Positions 51,843 to 60,938 are shown, counted from the stretch's first letter. The stretch is DNA of 64,000 nt from Cuneatibacter sp. NSJ-177 (GCF_022867805.1 NZ_JALIFO010000013.1:90908-154907), one strand, 5' to 3'. Notes: a model not told the origin generated them from the letters alone. Numbers and translations: made by a program.

Positions 51843-53786
51843 TTATCCCTTCTTCTTGTGTACATTCCGGATCACTTTTTTCTTTCTTTTCGGGTTCTGC
51901 TCAAGCTTTTCCCCCGTCCCTTTCTCTTTCGGCCTGCCTTTTCCCGGCATGCTCTCCTTCTTCCAGGAAGCAGGCCGCGGCCCCTCGCGCCTATCTTTTG
52001 GCCGGATCAGGCATTCTTTTCCGAATCCGATCAGATCCGTGCGCCCGGCCCGCTCCAGCGCTTCCGCCACCAGAGGGTAAAGCTTCGGATCCCGGTACTG
52101 GATTAGGGCCCTCTGCATCGCCTTTTCGTGGGGATCCCGACACACCGGCACCGGCTCCATGGTCCGCGGATCCAGTCCCGTATAGTACATGCAGGTGGAG
52201 ATCGTCGAAGGCGTCGGATAGAAATCCTGCACCTGCTCCGGCATATATCCCATATCCCGGATGCACTCCGCCAGCGCCACACCGTCCTGCAAGGTGGAAC
52301 CCGGATGGGACGAAATCAGGTACGGAATGAGATACTGCTTTTTTCCAAGCGTCTGATTTACCTTGCGGAATTTCTCCGAAAACGCTTCGTAGACCGCGTG
52401 CTCCGGCTTTCCCATCAACCGCAGGACGCGGGGAGAAACGTGTTCCGGAGCCACTTTCAGCTGGCCGCTGACGTGGTAACGGCAGAGCTCCCAGAGAAAG
52501 GAATCGTCCGGGTCTGCCATCACATAGTCAAAGCGGATGCCTGAGCGGATAAATACCTTCTTGACGCCGGGCAGTTCCCGAAGCTTTTTCAGGAGCGAAA
52601 GATAGTCCTTGTGATCTACCTGTAGGTTCGGGCACGGCTTCGGAAACAGGCATTGCCTGTCCGGACAGACTCCTGCTTTTTCCTGCTTCGCACAGCCGGG
52701 CTGCCGGAAATTCGCCGTCGGCCCGCCCACATCATGGATATATCCCTTAAAATCCGGATCCTCCAGCATCTGCCTTGCCTCGCTTAGCAGGGATTCCTGA
52801 CTCCGTGCCTGAACGATCCGGCCCTGATGAAAGGTCAGCGCACAAAAACTGCACCCGCCGAAGCATCCCCGGCTGCTGATCAGGCTGAATTTTACCTCCT
52901 GAATCGCCGGGATTCCTCCCTCCGCATCATAGGAGGGATGCCAGGTCCGGCAATAAGGAAGCGCGTAGATATCGTCCAGTTCCTGCCTCGTCAAAGGCTT
53001 TGACGGAGGATTCTGTACCACAAACCGTTTTTTCCCGTAAGCTTCAATTAGGGGCCGTCCGGAAAACGGATCCGTGTTGGCGTACTGAACGGCAAAGCTT
53101 TCAGCATACGCCCGCTTATCTTCCTGAAGTTTTTCGTAGGAAGGAAGACGAATCCCCTCAATCCCTTCGTCTATAAAAGAGCGCTGATACACCGTGCCAG
53201 GAATATAGGTCAGATCCGAGACTGCTAAGCCGGAATCCAGGGCTTCCGCGATCTCCAGGATCGAACGCTCCCCCATCCCGTAGGAAATCAAATCCGCCTG
53301 GGCGTCCAAAAGCACAGATTTTCTGAGACTGTCGGACCAATAGTCATAGTGAGCCAAGCGTCTCAGACTGGCCTCAATCCCGCCCAGCACGATCGGCGCG
53401 TCGGGATAGTTCCGCCGGATCCAGTTTCCATAGACCACCACCGCCCGGTCCGGCCGTTTCCCCATGACGCCGCCCGGAGAATAGGCATCGGTCTGCCGGT
53501 GCCGCCGGGATACCGAATAGTGGTTCACCATGGAATCCATATTTCCGGCGGACACCAAAAAAGCCAGCCTCGGCCGGCCAAATTCCCGGATCGCCTCTTC
53601 CTTTTTCCAGTCGGGCTGAGCCAAAATGCCCACCCGGTATCCCCTGGACTCCAACAGGCGGGTGATGATAGCATGGCCAAAAGAGGGGTGGTCCACATAG
53701 GCGTCCCCGCACACATAGACGAAGTCCACCTCCGGCCATCCCCTCTCTTCCATTTCCTTTCGGTTGATCGGTAAAAACTCTGACAT
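51843..53786 (-). CDS. YgiQ family radical SAM protein
   Basis: A 647-residue radical SAM protein. The N-terminal YgiQ domain (about 10-290) begins FLPINRKEMEERGWPEVDFVYVCGDAYVDHPSFGHAII (cited in part). The cluster motif CFGGCSFC, a CxxxCxxC, lies near residue 310. Further Cys (CAKQEKAGVCPDRQCLFPKPCPNL) around 373-397 could hold a second cluster. A Lys/Arg-rich C-terminal tail (about 595-647) is typical of the family. The reaction is not known. AAAGAGG precedes the ATG. It follows the CsoR-family gene by 19 bases. Confidence 0.93.
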   Translation of the reverse strand: MSEFLPINRKEMEERGWPEVDFVYVCGDAYVDHPSFGHAIITRLLESRGYRVGILAQPDWKKEEAIREFGRPRLAFLVSAGNMDSMVNHYSVSRRHRQTDAYSPGGVMGKRPDRAVVVYGNWIRRNYPDAPIVLGGIEASLRRLAHYDYWSDSLRKSVLLDAQADLISYGMGERSILEIAEALDSGLAVSDLTYIPGTVYQRSFIDEGIEGIRLPSYEKLQEDKRAYAESFAVQYANTDPFSGRPLIEAYGKKRFVVQNPPSKPLTRQELDDIYALPYCRTWHPSYDAEGGIPAIQEVKFSLISSRGCFGGCSFCALTFHQGRIVQARSQESLLSEARQMLEDPDFKGYIHDVGGPTANFRQPGCAKQEKAGVCPDRQCLFPKPCPNLQVDHKDYLSLLKKLRELPGVKKVFIRSGIRFDYVMADPDDSFLWELCRYHVSGQLKVAPEHVSPRVLRLMGKPEHAVYEAFSEKFRKVNQTLGKKQYLIPYLISSHPGSTLQDGVALAECIRDMGYMPEQVQDFYPTPSTISTCMYYTGLDPRTMEPVPVCRDPHEKAMQRALIQYRDPKLYPLVAEALERAGRTDLIGFGKECLIRPKDRREGPRPASWKKESMPGKGRPKEKGTGEKLEQNPKRKKKVIRNVHKKKG

Positions 53787-53805
53787 GAATTCCTCTTTCT
53801 AAGGT

Positions 53806-54276
53806 CTATTTGATAAAATAGGAAATTGCTTTATTCAGTTCCTCTATGGCCTCCATATCCCCGGACTCAACCGCATCCACAATGCAGTGGTTGATGTGGT
53901 CTTCCAGGATCACTTTCCCCGTGTTTCCGAGAGCGGAGCGCACAGCGGCCAGCTGGATCAATACCTCCGAGCAGTCTCTCCCGTCCTCCACCATCCGCTT
54001 GATGGACTCCAGGTGCCCGATCGCACGGGACAGCCGGTTTAACACCGCGCGGGTGTGCTCGTGAGAATGGGTATGGGTGTGCACCGTGCCGTCCGGGGAC
54101 ACATGGGTGTGAACTACGCCGTCTGCGTGGATGTGCGCCCCGCTGTCTCCCGGAAGAGCCGGAGTCCGTGCTTTTCCTGTTCTGGCCAATTCCTCTGCCC
54201 CTCCCAGAGTGTTGATATCGGGAGCGATTCCACCCTCTTTCTCCTCAGCTTTTGGAGTTTTTATTTTATCCTGCAT
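53806..54276 (-). CDS. CsoR/FrmR-family metal-sensing repressor with His-rich N-terminal extension
   Basis: A 156-residue protein. The C-terminal 90 residues are a four-helix CsoR/RcnR domain: RAVLNRLSRAIGHLESIKRMVEDGRDCSEVLIQLAAVRSALGNTGKVILEDHINHC (cited in part), with the Cys-His-Cys ligands in RDCSEV and DHINHC. The extra 60-residue N-terminus contains a His tract (HIHADGVVHTHVSPDGTVHTHTHSHEHT) with nine or more His, not part of the basic family fold. It could store or deliver metal (copper, nickel or zinc) to the sensor. No metal efflux gene is adjacent. AAAGGA precedes the ATG. Confidence 0.88.
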   Translation of the reverse strand: MQDKIKTPKAEEKEGGIAPDINTLGGAEELARTGKARTPALPGDSGAHIHADGVVHTHVSPDGTVHTHTHSHEHTRAVLNRLSRAIGHLESIKRMVEDGRDCSEVLIQLAAVRSALGNTGKVILEDHINHCIVDAVESGDMEAIEELNKAISYFIK

Positions 54277-54315
54277 ATTGGATTTTTTCCTTTCTATCTC
54301 AGATCGTCGTTATCG

Positions 54316-54540
54316 TCAGATGTTGTCCCGGCTGGATCCCTTTTGCTCCGCCTCGATCCAATTTTGAAGGCCTCCTTCATCCGGCTCCCGGTTTAACACC
54401 ACTTGATACAGGCGCTGCACAAATCCCCGGACTCCGCCAGAGCTCTCTCCGGAAACCTACCCTGTCTGAAATACCAGCGCAATCGCCAGCAAGGCGGCAA
54501 TCCCTTTTCTTCCTAGTCTCCCCATATTTTTCCCCATCAT
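54316..54540 (-). pseudogene. DUF4214-type secreted protein remnant with internal stop
   Basis: From ATG 54540 or 54537, preceded by GGGGAGG, a signal-peptide-like sequence (RLGRKGIAALLAIALVFQ) runs to a TAG at codon 28. The same frame continues with VSGESSGGVRGFVQRLYQVVLNREPDEGGLQNWI, the typical start of a DUF4214 domain, and ends at TGA 54316-54318, long before the usual length. No intact copy is nearby. It has a near-consensus promoter at 54566-54594, so the leader is probably still transcribed. Either a decayed gene or a short secreted peptide. I favour decay. Confidence 0.75.
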
Positions 54541-54565
54541 TTCAGCCTCCCCTAAGCTTTCTTCT

Positions 54566-54594
54566 ATTTTAGGTTCCGAACCTCTCCCTGTCAA
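54566..54594 (-). promoter_or_regulatory. strong promoter upstream of the DUF4214 remnant
   Basis: On the minus strand consensus TTGACA (54594-54589) and TAAAAT (54571-54566) are 17 bases apart. The spacer contains the palindrome GGTTCGGAACC (54582-54572), a possible operator. Confidence 0.75.
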
Positions 54595-54623
54595 TAGGAC
54601 AGCCTGGAAATCCCCGGAAAACC

Positions 54624-54652
54624 TTTTGTTTTCTCCTTCCCTGTGCTATGAT
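54624..54652 (+). promoter_or_regulatory. promoter of the DnaJ-like gene
   Basis: TTTTGT (54624-54629) and TATGAT (54647-54652) are 17 bases apart, with TGTGC making an extended -10. The start lies downstream of the earliest in-frame ATG at 54648, which supports the ATG at 54702. Confidence 0.5.
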
Positions 54653-54701
54653 GAAAACAGAAATACGGAACCTCTCCAACAGCAAGGCAGGGAAATCATC
54701 C

Positions 54702-55829
54702 ATGAAAGATTACTATCAGATCCTAGGCGTCCGCCCCGACGCGGCGCCGGACGAGATCAAACGGGCTTACCGAAAGCTGGCCAAACAGTTTCACCCGGAC
54801 GCCTCCAAGGACGATCCGGAAACCAACCGGGCTTTCCAGGAAATCTCCGAGGCTTACGCCGTGCTCTCCGACGAGGAGTCCAGAAGGCAATATAATTCCA
54901 TGGGACACACCGCTTTTCGAAGTGCCGGGGGCCAGAACCGGAGCCGCAAAAGCCGCGCAAAACAAAGCGGCCGGGAAGAACGCAAAACGAAAGACGGCCA
55001 TTGCGGCGCCTGTGAAGAAGGACAGGAAAACCAGGCCGCCGAGGAAGGTCCGCCCCCCAAGAGCATCCGCCTCGGCGTAACCTTGACCCTTCGGGAGACG
55101 CTCCAGGAGGTCAAAAAGGAAGCCGTCTATGAACAAAAAATTCCCTGTCCGGACTGCAACGGCACCGGCGGGGAGAAAACTAAAAATTGCCCCGACTGTC
55201 TGGGCACCGGCTACCGCCGTGTCTACGAGACCGTCTGGGGCGAAAAACGGGAAACAGAAATTTTTTGCAGCCGCTGTCATGGGACCGGGAAGATTCCGGC
55301 CGCCTCCTGCGGCCGCTGCCACGGAACCGGGGTTCTCAAAAAAATCTGGAACCTGCCGGTCCGCATCCCGGCCGGGGCTTATGAAAAGCTCTATCTGCCG
55401 CTGGAGGAAGTGCTGGACTCCGAAACGCTGAAAAAAGAGCTTGCGGCGTCCGGTGTCTTTGAACGGGAAATTTACGTGTTTATCCTGATCGCAGATGAGC
55501 CGGGCTTCACAAGGAAAGGCTATCACCTGTTCACCCAGGTCACCGCCGGCTACGCGGATCTGGTGTTGGGCGGGACATTGAGGCTCCCTACTTTGGAGGG
55601 AGAGATCGAGTGGCCCATCGCGCCTGGCACCGACTGTGCAAAGCGAATCCGCCTGCCGGGCCGCGGTCTGCCCCGCCCGGTGAAGATCGGAGGCAGAGGG
55701 GATCAGTACGTGACGCTGAATGTGCGGATTCCAAGGAATTTGACCGCCCGCCAGAAAGAGCTGCTGGCCGCCTTTCAGGAAAGCTTATCCGGCCAGAGCA
55801 GTCCCGCGTCAGAGGAATCAAAAACCTAA
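54702..55829 (+). CDS. DnaJ-like co-chaperone with zinc-finger domain
   Basis: About 375 residues. An N-terminal J domain (1-68) has HPD in AKQFHPDASKDDPE. A basic linker follows instead of the Gly/Phe-rich region of DnaJ. The Cys-rich zinc domain (about 140-220) holds four CxxCxGxG motifs: CPDCNGTG, CPDCLGTG, CSRCHGTG and CGRCHGTG. A C-terminal client-binding domain follows. It would work with DnaK. I chose ATG 54702 (MKDYYQILGV) because of family match and promoter position. dnaK and grpE are not in the window, so this is likely a secondary J protein. It overlaps the convergent esterase gene by four bases. Confidence 0.9.
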   Translation: MKDYYQILGVRPDAAPDEIKRAYRKLAKQFHPDASKDDPETNRAFQEISEAYAVLSDEESRRQYNSMGHTAFRSAGGQNRSRKSRAKQSGREERKTKDGHCGACEEGQENQAAEEGPPPKSIRLGVTLTLRETLQEVKKEAVYEQKIPCPDCNGTGGEKTKNCPDCLGTGYRRVYETVWGEKRETEIFCSRCHGTGKIPAASCGRCHGTGVLKKIWNLPVRIPAGAYEKLYLPLEEVLDSETLKKELAASGVFEREIYVFILIADEPGFTRKGYHLFTQVTAGYADLVLGGTLRLPTLEGEIEWPIAPGTDCAKRIRLPGRGLPRPVKIGGRGDQYVTLNVRIPRNLTARQKELLAAFQESLSGQSSPASEESKT

Positions 55830-56719
55830 ATCCGCCAAAAGAATTCTCTTTGATAGGCTCTCACAATCCCCTCGTTCAGCCATTGGGCCGTAGGGGTCAA
55901 AACAGCGTTGAACCCGTGAAGGGCTCCGGGAATCAAGTGCAGCTCCACCGGGATCGCCTCCCGAAGCAGATGAGCCATGTATTCCAGGCTCTCATCCCGG
56001 AGCGGATCGCATTCCGCAGCGATCAAAAACGTGGGAGGAAGCCCGGAGAAATCCCGCGCCACATTGGGCACCGCATAATAGGAGGGATCTTTTCCCTTCA
56101 ATCCGCCCAGATAAACCCGGACGCCCTGGGCCAGATCCTGTCCGGACAGCAAAGCGGCGTCAAACCGCATCTGCTCCGCCGACAGGGAAGGGCCAAGGCC
56201 GAGAGCCGGCGTGTTCAGCACGCTGAGAGCAATCCTGGGGCCGCCATTGTCGCGGACGTAAAAAGCAAGTCCCGCGCATAGGTTTCCCCCGGCGCTGGTG
56301 CCGTAAAGCCCCATCTTTTCCGGATCTCCTCCCAGCTCATCCGCATGGTCACGCATCCAGTTCCAGACCTGAACACAGTCCATCAAGGCGTCCGGAAACA
56401 CATGCGCGGGGGCCAGCCGGTAATTCAGCGAAACCACCACCGCGGGTACCTCCAGTGCCAGATGGGCGACACGGGTATTGTCATTCTCATAGGTTCCCGC
56501 CACCCATCCTCCGCCGTGAATATTCATGATCATGGGCAGGGGGCCCGCCGCCTCTTTGGGGAGGTAAATCTTAATTTCGATTTCCTGGTTCTCCTCCGGC
56601 CCCGGCACTGTGCGGTAGATGATCCGAAGATCCTCCGGCGGCTGCCAATTTTGAATCGACTCCCAGTTCTCCTTGGAATCCCAGTTCTGAAATTCCGGCC
56701 CCAGCTGATAATTTGCCAT
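55826..56719 (-). CDS. alpha/beta hydrolase (HSL-type esterase)
   Basis: A 297-residue carboxylesterase/lipase of the hormone-sensitive-lipase group. The oxyanion-hole HGGGW motif is in MIMNIHGGGWVAG, the nucleophile Ser in LYGTSAGGNL, the acid in AECDPLRDE and the His in ALHGFNAV. No signal peptide, so it is cytoplasmic. AGGAGG precedes the ATG. It lies downstream of dctP across a terminator-like hairpin, so it may be partly read from the TRAP operon. It probably hydrolyses a small ester or lactone. Confidence 0.92.
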   Translation of the reverse strand: MANYQLGPEFQNWDSKENWESIQNWQPPEDLRIIYRTVPGPEENQEIEIKIYLPKEAAGPLPMIMNIHGGGWVAGTYENDNTRVAHLALEVPAVVVSLNYRLAPAHVFPDALMDCVQVWNWMRDHADELGGDPEKMGLYGTSAGGNLCAGLAFYVRDNGGPRIALSVLNTPALGLGPSLSAEQMRFDAALLSGQDLAQGVRVYLGGLKGKDPSYYAVPNVARDFSGLPPTFLIAAECDPLRDESLEYMAHLLREAIPVELHLIPGALHGFNAVLTPTAQWLNEGIVRAYQREFFWRI

Positions 56720-56742
56720 TTTCTTCCTCCTGATAACAAAAT

Positions 56743-56780
56743 CAGGCGCCCGGAATTTCTGTCAAAACTCCGGACGCCTG
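56743..56780 (-). terminator. terminator of the TRAP operon
   Basis: CAGGCGCCCGGA (56743-56754) pairs with TCCGGACGCCTG (56769-56780) with one mismatch. On the minus strand it is followed by ATTTTGTT. Confidence 0.7.
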
Positions 56781-56808
56781 GGAAATTACCGATCTTTTTT
56801 CGCCTGTT

Positions 56809-57984
56809 TTACTGTTTCAGGCATTTCTCCAACGTCTCATAGAGAGCCTCGTTGCCGACCGAATCGTGAACCTTCTGGATCGAGTCGGCGGCCGCCGTCT
56901 TCATCTCTTCCCGGAACTCGCCGCTGACCTCGCAGACCTCCAGCTTGTACTCATTGACTAACTGGTTATAATATCCCTCGCTGTTGGTAACGGAGATGCT
57001 AAAATCGTAGGCGTTGATGGCCTTGGAAATCTCCATGATCAAGCTCTGATACTCGGCGGGCAGGGAATCAAATTTTTCCTTGTTCATGGACCATTCCATG
57101 CTCGGCATCATATGCTCGGTGGGGATCAGATATTTCTGCTGCTCCGCCGCTCCGGAAGTCACTGCGTTCTCCCAAATATTATCCTGGGCATCCACTGTGC
57201 CGTTTTGCAGGGCCATATACAGCTCGCTGAAAGCAAGAGGAGTCGGGTTGGCTCCCAGGGCAGACCAGAACGCCATCCGGGATTCGGACTGGGCGGTACG
57301 GATTTTCAGCCCCTTCAGATCCGCCAGGGAATGAACCGCTTTGTTGGAGGTCAGGTTCATGGAGTCCACCACCTTAAGCTGAAGCAGCTTTAATCCGGCC
57401 TTCTCATTTAACTCATTATACATATCGCGGAATTCACTGTCAATACAGACCTCCGTCAGCTTCTCGGCGCTGTATCCGGCCGTCAGGAAAGGCGTGTCAA
57501 AAATCGCGGCTTCCGGTACAAAGGACAGGTGCACAGAGCCTGCCTGCGGTACAATATCCAGATCGCCTGCCAGGCAGGAAGAAATCATCTCCGCATCGCT
57601 TCCCATCTGACTGTTGGGGTAAATCGTCACCGTCATCTTTCCATCGCTGTAAAATTCCAGAGCTTCCTTAAAAGCCAGACAGAGGCCATGGGCTGTGGAG
57701 CTTTCCGTTCCCGCATGTCCCAGGGTCAGATTCACCGTCTCCCCATCTGCGGGAAGGGCGGTAAAGGTCCCAGTCAGAAACTCTGCCGCCGCCAGACCCG
57801 ACGGATCTTTCGCCTCGCCGGCGGCCTGAGATCCGCCGCCCACCGCGGCCGTGGTTCCTGCCGCCGCTGTGGTAGCCCCGCCTGCCGCAGCCGCCGTGGT
57901 TGTCTTTGAATCCCCTCCGCAAGCGGTCATAGACAGGGTCATCAGTGCAGCCATACCAAGAGCTGCCAATTTTTTCATCTTCAT
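56809..57984 (-). CDS. dctP: TRAP transporter solute-binding lipoprotein (DctP)
   Basis: A 391-residue extracytoplasmic binding protein. Lipobox MTACGGD (Cys near 22) and an Ala/Thr/Gly-rich linker precede the DctP domain (about 80-385). The conserved carboxylate-clamping Arg is in DLKGLKIRTAQSE and the family QNGTVDAQDNIW follows. It delivers an organic acid to the DctQM membrane pair. AAAGGAGAAG precedes the ATG. Last gene of the operon order MBL-dctQ-dctM-dctP. Confidence 0.94.
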   Translation of the reverse strand: MKMKKLAALGMAALMTLSMTACGGDSKTTTAAAAGGATTAAAGTTAAVGGGSQAAGEAKDPSGLAAAEFLTGTFTALPADGETVNLTLGHAGTESSTAHGLCLAFKEALEFYSDGKMTVTIYPNSQMGSDAEMISSCLAGDLDIVPQAGSVHLSFVPEAAIFDTPFLTAGYSAEKLTEVCIDSEFRDMYNELNEKAGLKLLQLKVVDSMNLTSNKAVHSLADLKGLKIRTAQSESRMAFWSALGANPTPLAFSELYMALQNGTVDAQDNIWENAVTSGAAEQQKYLIPTEHMMPSMEWSMNKEKFDSLPAEYQSLIMEISKAINAYDFSISVTNSEGYYNQLVNEYKLEVCEVSGEFREEMKTAAADSIQKVHDSVGNEALYETLEKCLKQ

Positions 57985-58059
57985 CTTTTCTTCTCCTTTT
58001 TATGGTTATCGTTGGTCTGCCCGGGCTCAATTTCCGGACAGACGATTGATCGAACAAAT

Positions 58060-59346
58060 TTACAGCAGACAGAGACTGATTGCCGGAACGAAGGTAATCA
58101 AAAGCAGCGCCACCAGGAACGTACCGATAAATGGGATCGCCGTCTTTCCGATACTCATCGGCGGCGCGCCGCAGATTGGGCTCGCCACAAATAGGGTCAT
58201 TCCAAACGGAGGGGTGACAAAGCCGACCGCCATGTTGACCACCATGATGATTCCCAGGTGGACCGGATCGATGCCCAGCTGCGTCGCCATCGGAAGCAGC
58301 ATCGGGGAAAGGATCATCAGGGCCGGGCCGGTATCCATCACCATGCCAATCAAAAGCAGCACCAGGTTCATCATCAGCAGCACCACAGTCTTAGAACCAA
58401 AGTTTTCCACGATAAAATTGGAAAGCATGGAAGGAACCTGGAGCAGCGTCAGCACCCGGCCGAAAGCCGTGGCCACCGCTATCATCAGACCCAGAGGAGC
58501 CAGCGCCCGGCAGGCCTCCGCAAACATATAAATGATTTTGGATGGCTTTACCGTCTTATAGACAAAGATCGAGATGATCAGGGAATACACAACGGAAACG
58601 CAGGCCACCTCCGTGGTGGTGACGATGCCGGAGTAGATTCCTCCCAGCAGAATCACCGGCGTCAGCACCGCCCAGATTCCATCTTTCATCAGCGCTCCAA
58701 AACCGATCTTTTGGAGGTTTTCCACTTTTTCCTGTATCTTTCCCCGGTCTTCACCGTGACGGATGCAGTAATACACCGCATACGCCATCAGACAGAGGGC
58801 GATGACGATGCCGGGTACGATACCGGCGATAAACATGTTGCCGATGGAAACGCCCGTCGCCATACCATACATGATAAAGGGAATGCTGGGCGGAATGATG
58901 ACTCCCAGGCCCGAAGCCGTCGCCACCAGAGCGCCGGAAAATTTCTTTTCGTAGCCCAGCTCCAGAAGAATCGGAATCGTCATGGCTCCCACCGCGGCGC
59001 AGGTGGCGGTTCCGGAACCGGAAATCGCCCCGTAAAACAGACAGGTCACCACCACGGCACAAGGCATGCCGCCCCGGACTCTCCCCAGCCAATAAGCAAA
59101 AATATTGAAAATCTTTTCGGAAATGCCGCCTTTTGCCATGATAATGCCGGATAGAATAAACAGCGGCGCCGCCAAAATCCCTGTATTGTCACCGCCGCCG
59201 ATGACGGCCCGCAGGACGAACTGGACATTTCCCGTAAAATCCGGGTTGACAATCCCAGGCGCCAAAGTTGCCAGAATCAGCACGATTACCAACGGAAGCC
59301 CAATGACGATTCCGACGATAAAGCATGCCCCTAATGCTCCTATCAT
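58060..59346 (-). CDS. dctM: TRAP transporter large permease (DctM)
   Basis: A 428-residue permease with about twelve membrane segments. GSGTATCAAVGAMTIPILLELGY (about 95-117, cited in part) and ATASGLGVIIPPSIPFIMYG, with MDTGPALMILSPMLLPMATQLGIDPVHLG and VNMAVGFVTPPFGMTLF, are DctM signatures for sodium and substrate sites. Its ATG overlaps the dctQ stop by four bases (ATGA), with GGAGG inside the dctQ end. Confidence 0.95.
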   Translation of the reverse strand: MIGALGACFIVGIVIGLPLVIVLILATLAPGIVNPDFTGNVQFVLRAVIGGGDNTGILAAPLFILSGIIMAKGGISEKIFNIFAYWLGRVRGGMPCAVVVTCLFYGAISGSGTATCAAVGAMTIPILLELGYEKKFSGALVATASGLGVIIPPSIPFIMYGMATGVSIGNMFIAGIVPGIVIALCLMAYAVYYCIRHGEDRGKIQEKVENLQKIGFGALMKDGIWAVLTPVILLGGIYSGIVTTTEVACVSVVYSLIISIFVYKTVKPSKIIYMFAEACRALAPLGLMIAVATAFGRVLTLLQVPSMLSNFIVENFGSKTVVLLMMNLVLLLIGMVMDTGPALMILSPMLLPMATQLGIDPVHLGIIMVVNMAVGFVTPPFGMTLFVASPICGAPPMSIGKTAIPFIGTFLVALLLITFVPAISLCLL

Positions 59347-59837
59347 TTCTGTTCCTCCTTCGGTTCTTTCTTCCCCTTTATTTCCAGGATGATCCTTTGA
59401 ATATAGCGGAAGGTTCCCAGACCGAATCCAACCACCATTGATGCGTACAGATAGGTAAACGGCAGGTGCAGACCGGTACTGGTCTCACCGGTTTTCGCCA
59501 CATAGGCTACACTGCCGAAGGAACTGTAGAACAGAAACGCCGTCACTGCCAGACAGAGAATCAGGTTAAACCATTCCAGCCCGCGGCGCGCTCCCGCCGG
59601 CAGCAGATTCAGCACCGCATCCACCCGCAGATCCGACTTCAGCCGGATACTGTAGGAAAACGCAACGAACATAAACCAGATAAAGCAGTAGCGGCAGAAC
59701 TCTTCCGACCAGGACAGAGAAGAATTAAACAAATACCTCCTGACAATCTGGTACAGCATGACCAGGACAATTGCAGCCAAAAGAATGACCAACAGCATTT
59801 CTTCCAGATGTTTGTCCAACCATTTTAAGACTTTCAT
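59343..59837 (-). CDS. dctQ: TRAP transporter small permease (DctQ)
   Basis: About 164 residues with four membrane segments (near 12-30, 45-63, 88-108 and 125-145) and the conserved SWSEEFCRYCFIWFMFVAFSY segment (cited in part). I chose ATG 59837 because AAGGAGG is six to seven bases upstream. The in-frame ATG at 59858 lies on the far side of that site. It forms the DctQM complex with the next gene. Confidence 0.92.
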   Translation of the reverse strand: MKVLKWLDKHLEEMLLVILLAAIVLVMLYQIVRRYLFNSSLSWSEEFCRYCFIWFMFVAFSYSIRLKSDLRVDAVLNLLPAGARRGLEWFNLILCLAVTAFLFYSSFGSVAYVAKTGETSTGLHLPFTYLYASMVVGFGLGTFRYIQRIILEIKGKKEPKEEQK

Positions 59838-59891
59838 CTTTTCCTCCTTCTTTCTCATAAGGATTTGGCGTAAAACGGATCTCCCAAGCTT

Positions 59892-60788
59892 TTACACCGG
59901 ATAGTAAACGCACCACTGGCTGTGCTCGTTCTCCTTCAAAATCTCCTCCTCCGACTTCAGCAAGAAAGCATGATACCGGTCTTTCAGTTCCTGTAAAAAC
60001 CGGCGCCACTCTGTCTTGTCGATAAAGGGGTTCTCCTCGCCCTGGACCATCCGTTCATACTTCTGGAAGGTGTCGTTATGAAAAGGATGATTCCCCAACA
60101 TTAAATCCACCGGCTCATCCCAGACTTTTTCGATGGATTTCAGGAAAGTCTGCTGCATGCTGAGGGGCAGGCCGTTCTCCTTTAGAGCCTCCCGCGTCAG
60201 GGAGATGAAACCTGCTCCGCCATAGATTCCCACCCGCAGTGTTTTTCCTTCGTGCTCCATCGTCCAGAAATGGGACATGACGCCGACCGTATGGCCGGGT
60301 GTTAGAACGCAGCGGATCCGGGTATTCCCAAGCTCCACAATATCCCCGTCCGCAAGTTCCACATCGGGACAAAAACTTTCTTCATAGGGTCCAAGGTTCC
60401 GGTTCAATTTCTCGATCCGATCCGGATGCTTTCGCATATCCTCCGCGTCAACCGCGCCTAGAAAGGTTTTGGCCCCCGTCATATGTACCAGAGCGCGCAC
60501 CGCGCCGTAATGATCCGTATGGGCATGGGACACGATAATATACTTCAAGTCCTCCAGAGAAAATCCAAGGCTCCAGATATTGTTCACCAGGCCGGGCAGC
60601 GCAGAGGCACAGGGAGTATCCAGGAGGATCAGCCCTTCTCCCGTGTCGATCAGATGGGAGGAGCACCACTCATTCCCCACAAAATACAGGTTACCGGCAA
60701 TACGAAACGGCGGCCGGTTTAGAAGATAAGGCCTTCGCATATCTTCCTCCGGCGGAAACATATTGCCAAAACGGTTAAAATTCTTCAA
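59892..60788 (-). CDS. metallo-beta-lactamase-fold hydrolase
   Basis: About 298 residues. The metal-binding HAHTDHYGAV motif (HxHxDH), the later His of TPGHTVGVMSHF and the C-terminal LGNHPF His are present. The N-terminal RRPYLLNRPPFRIAGNLYFVGNEW reads as the first strand. These enzymes hydrolyse esters, lactones, thioesters or amides. I prefer the TTG at 60788 because GGAGG lies eight bases upstream. ATG 60815 is possible but has no ribosome site. First gene of the TRAP operon, so it may process the imported acid or its lactone. Confidence 0.87.
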   Translation of the reverse strand: MKNFNRFGNMFPPEEDMRRPYLLNRPPFRIAGNLYFVGNEWCSSHLIDTGEGLILLDTPCASALPGLVNNIWSLGFSLEDLKYIIVSHAHTDHYGAVRALVHMTGAKTFLGAVDAEDMRKHPDRIEKLNRNLGPYEESFCPDVELADGDIVELGNTRIRCVLTPGHTVGVMSHFWTMEHEGKTLRVGIYGGAGFISLTREALKENGLPLSMQQTFLKSIEKVWDEPVDLMLGNHPFHNDTFQKYERMVQGEENPFIDKTEWRRFLQELKDRYHAFLLKSEEEILKENEHSQWCVYYPV

Positions 60789-60857
60789 TCTTTCAGCCTC
60801 CATGCAAATACTCATGGCAGGTGGGAAACCGGTTTCTTCATGCCATTTGTTAGAAAA

Positions 60858-60886
60858 AGTATATAATCATATGAAAAAATAATCAA
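60858..60886 (-). promoter_or_regulatory. promoter of the MBL-TRAP operon
   Basis: On the minus strand TTGATT (60886-60881) and TATACT (60863-60858) are 17 bases apart. The predicted start is near 60851. Confidence 0.7.
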
Positions 60887-60907
60887 TGAACCCGGTGCTA
60901 TGATATG

Positions 60908-60923
60908 ATAACCAATCGGTTAT
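60908..60923. promoter_or_regulatory. candidate LysR operator upstream of the MBL-TRAP promoter
   Basis: ATAACC (60908-60913) and GGTTAT (60918-60923) are perfect arms around AATC, extended by one wobble and one further pair. The centre is about 64 bases upstream of the predicted start, as in the site at 4865-4889. Confidence 0.6.
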
Positions 60924-60938
60924 TAAAAAAAAAAAAAT

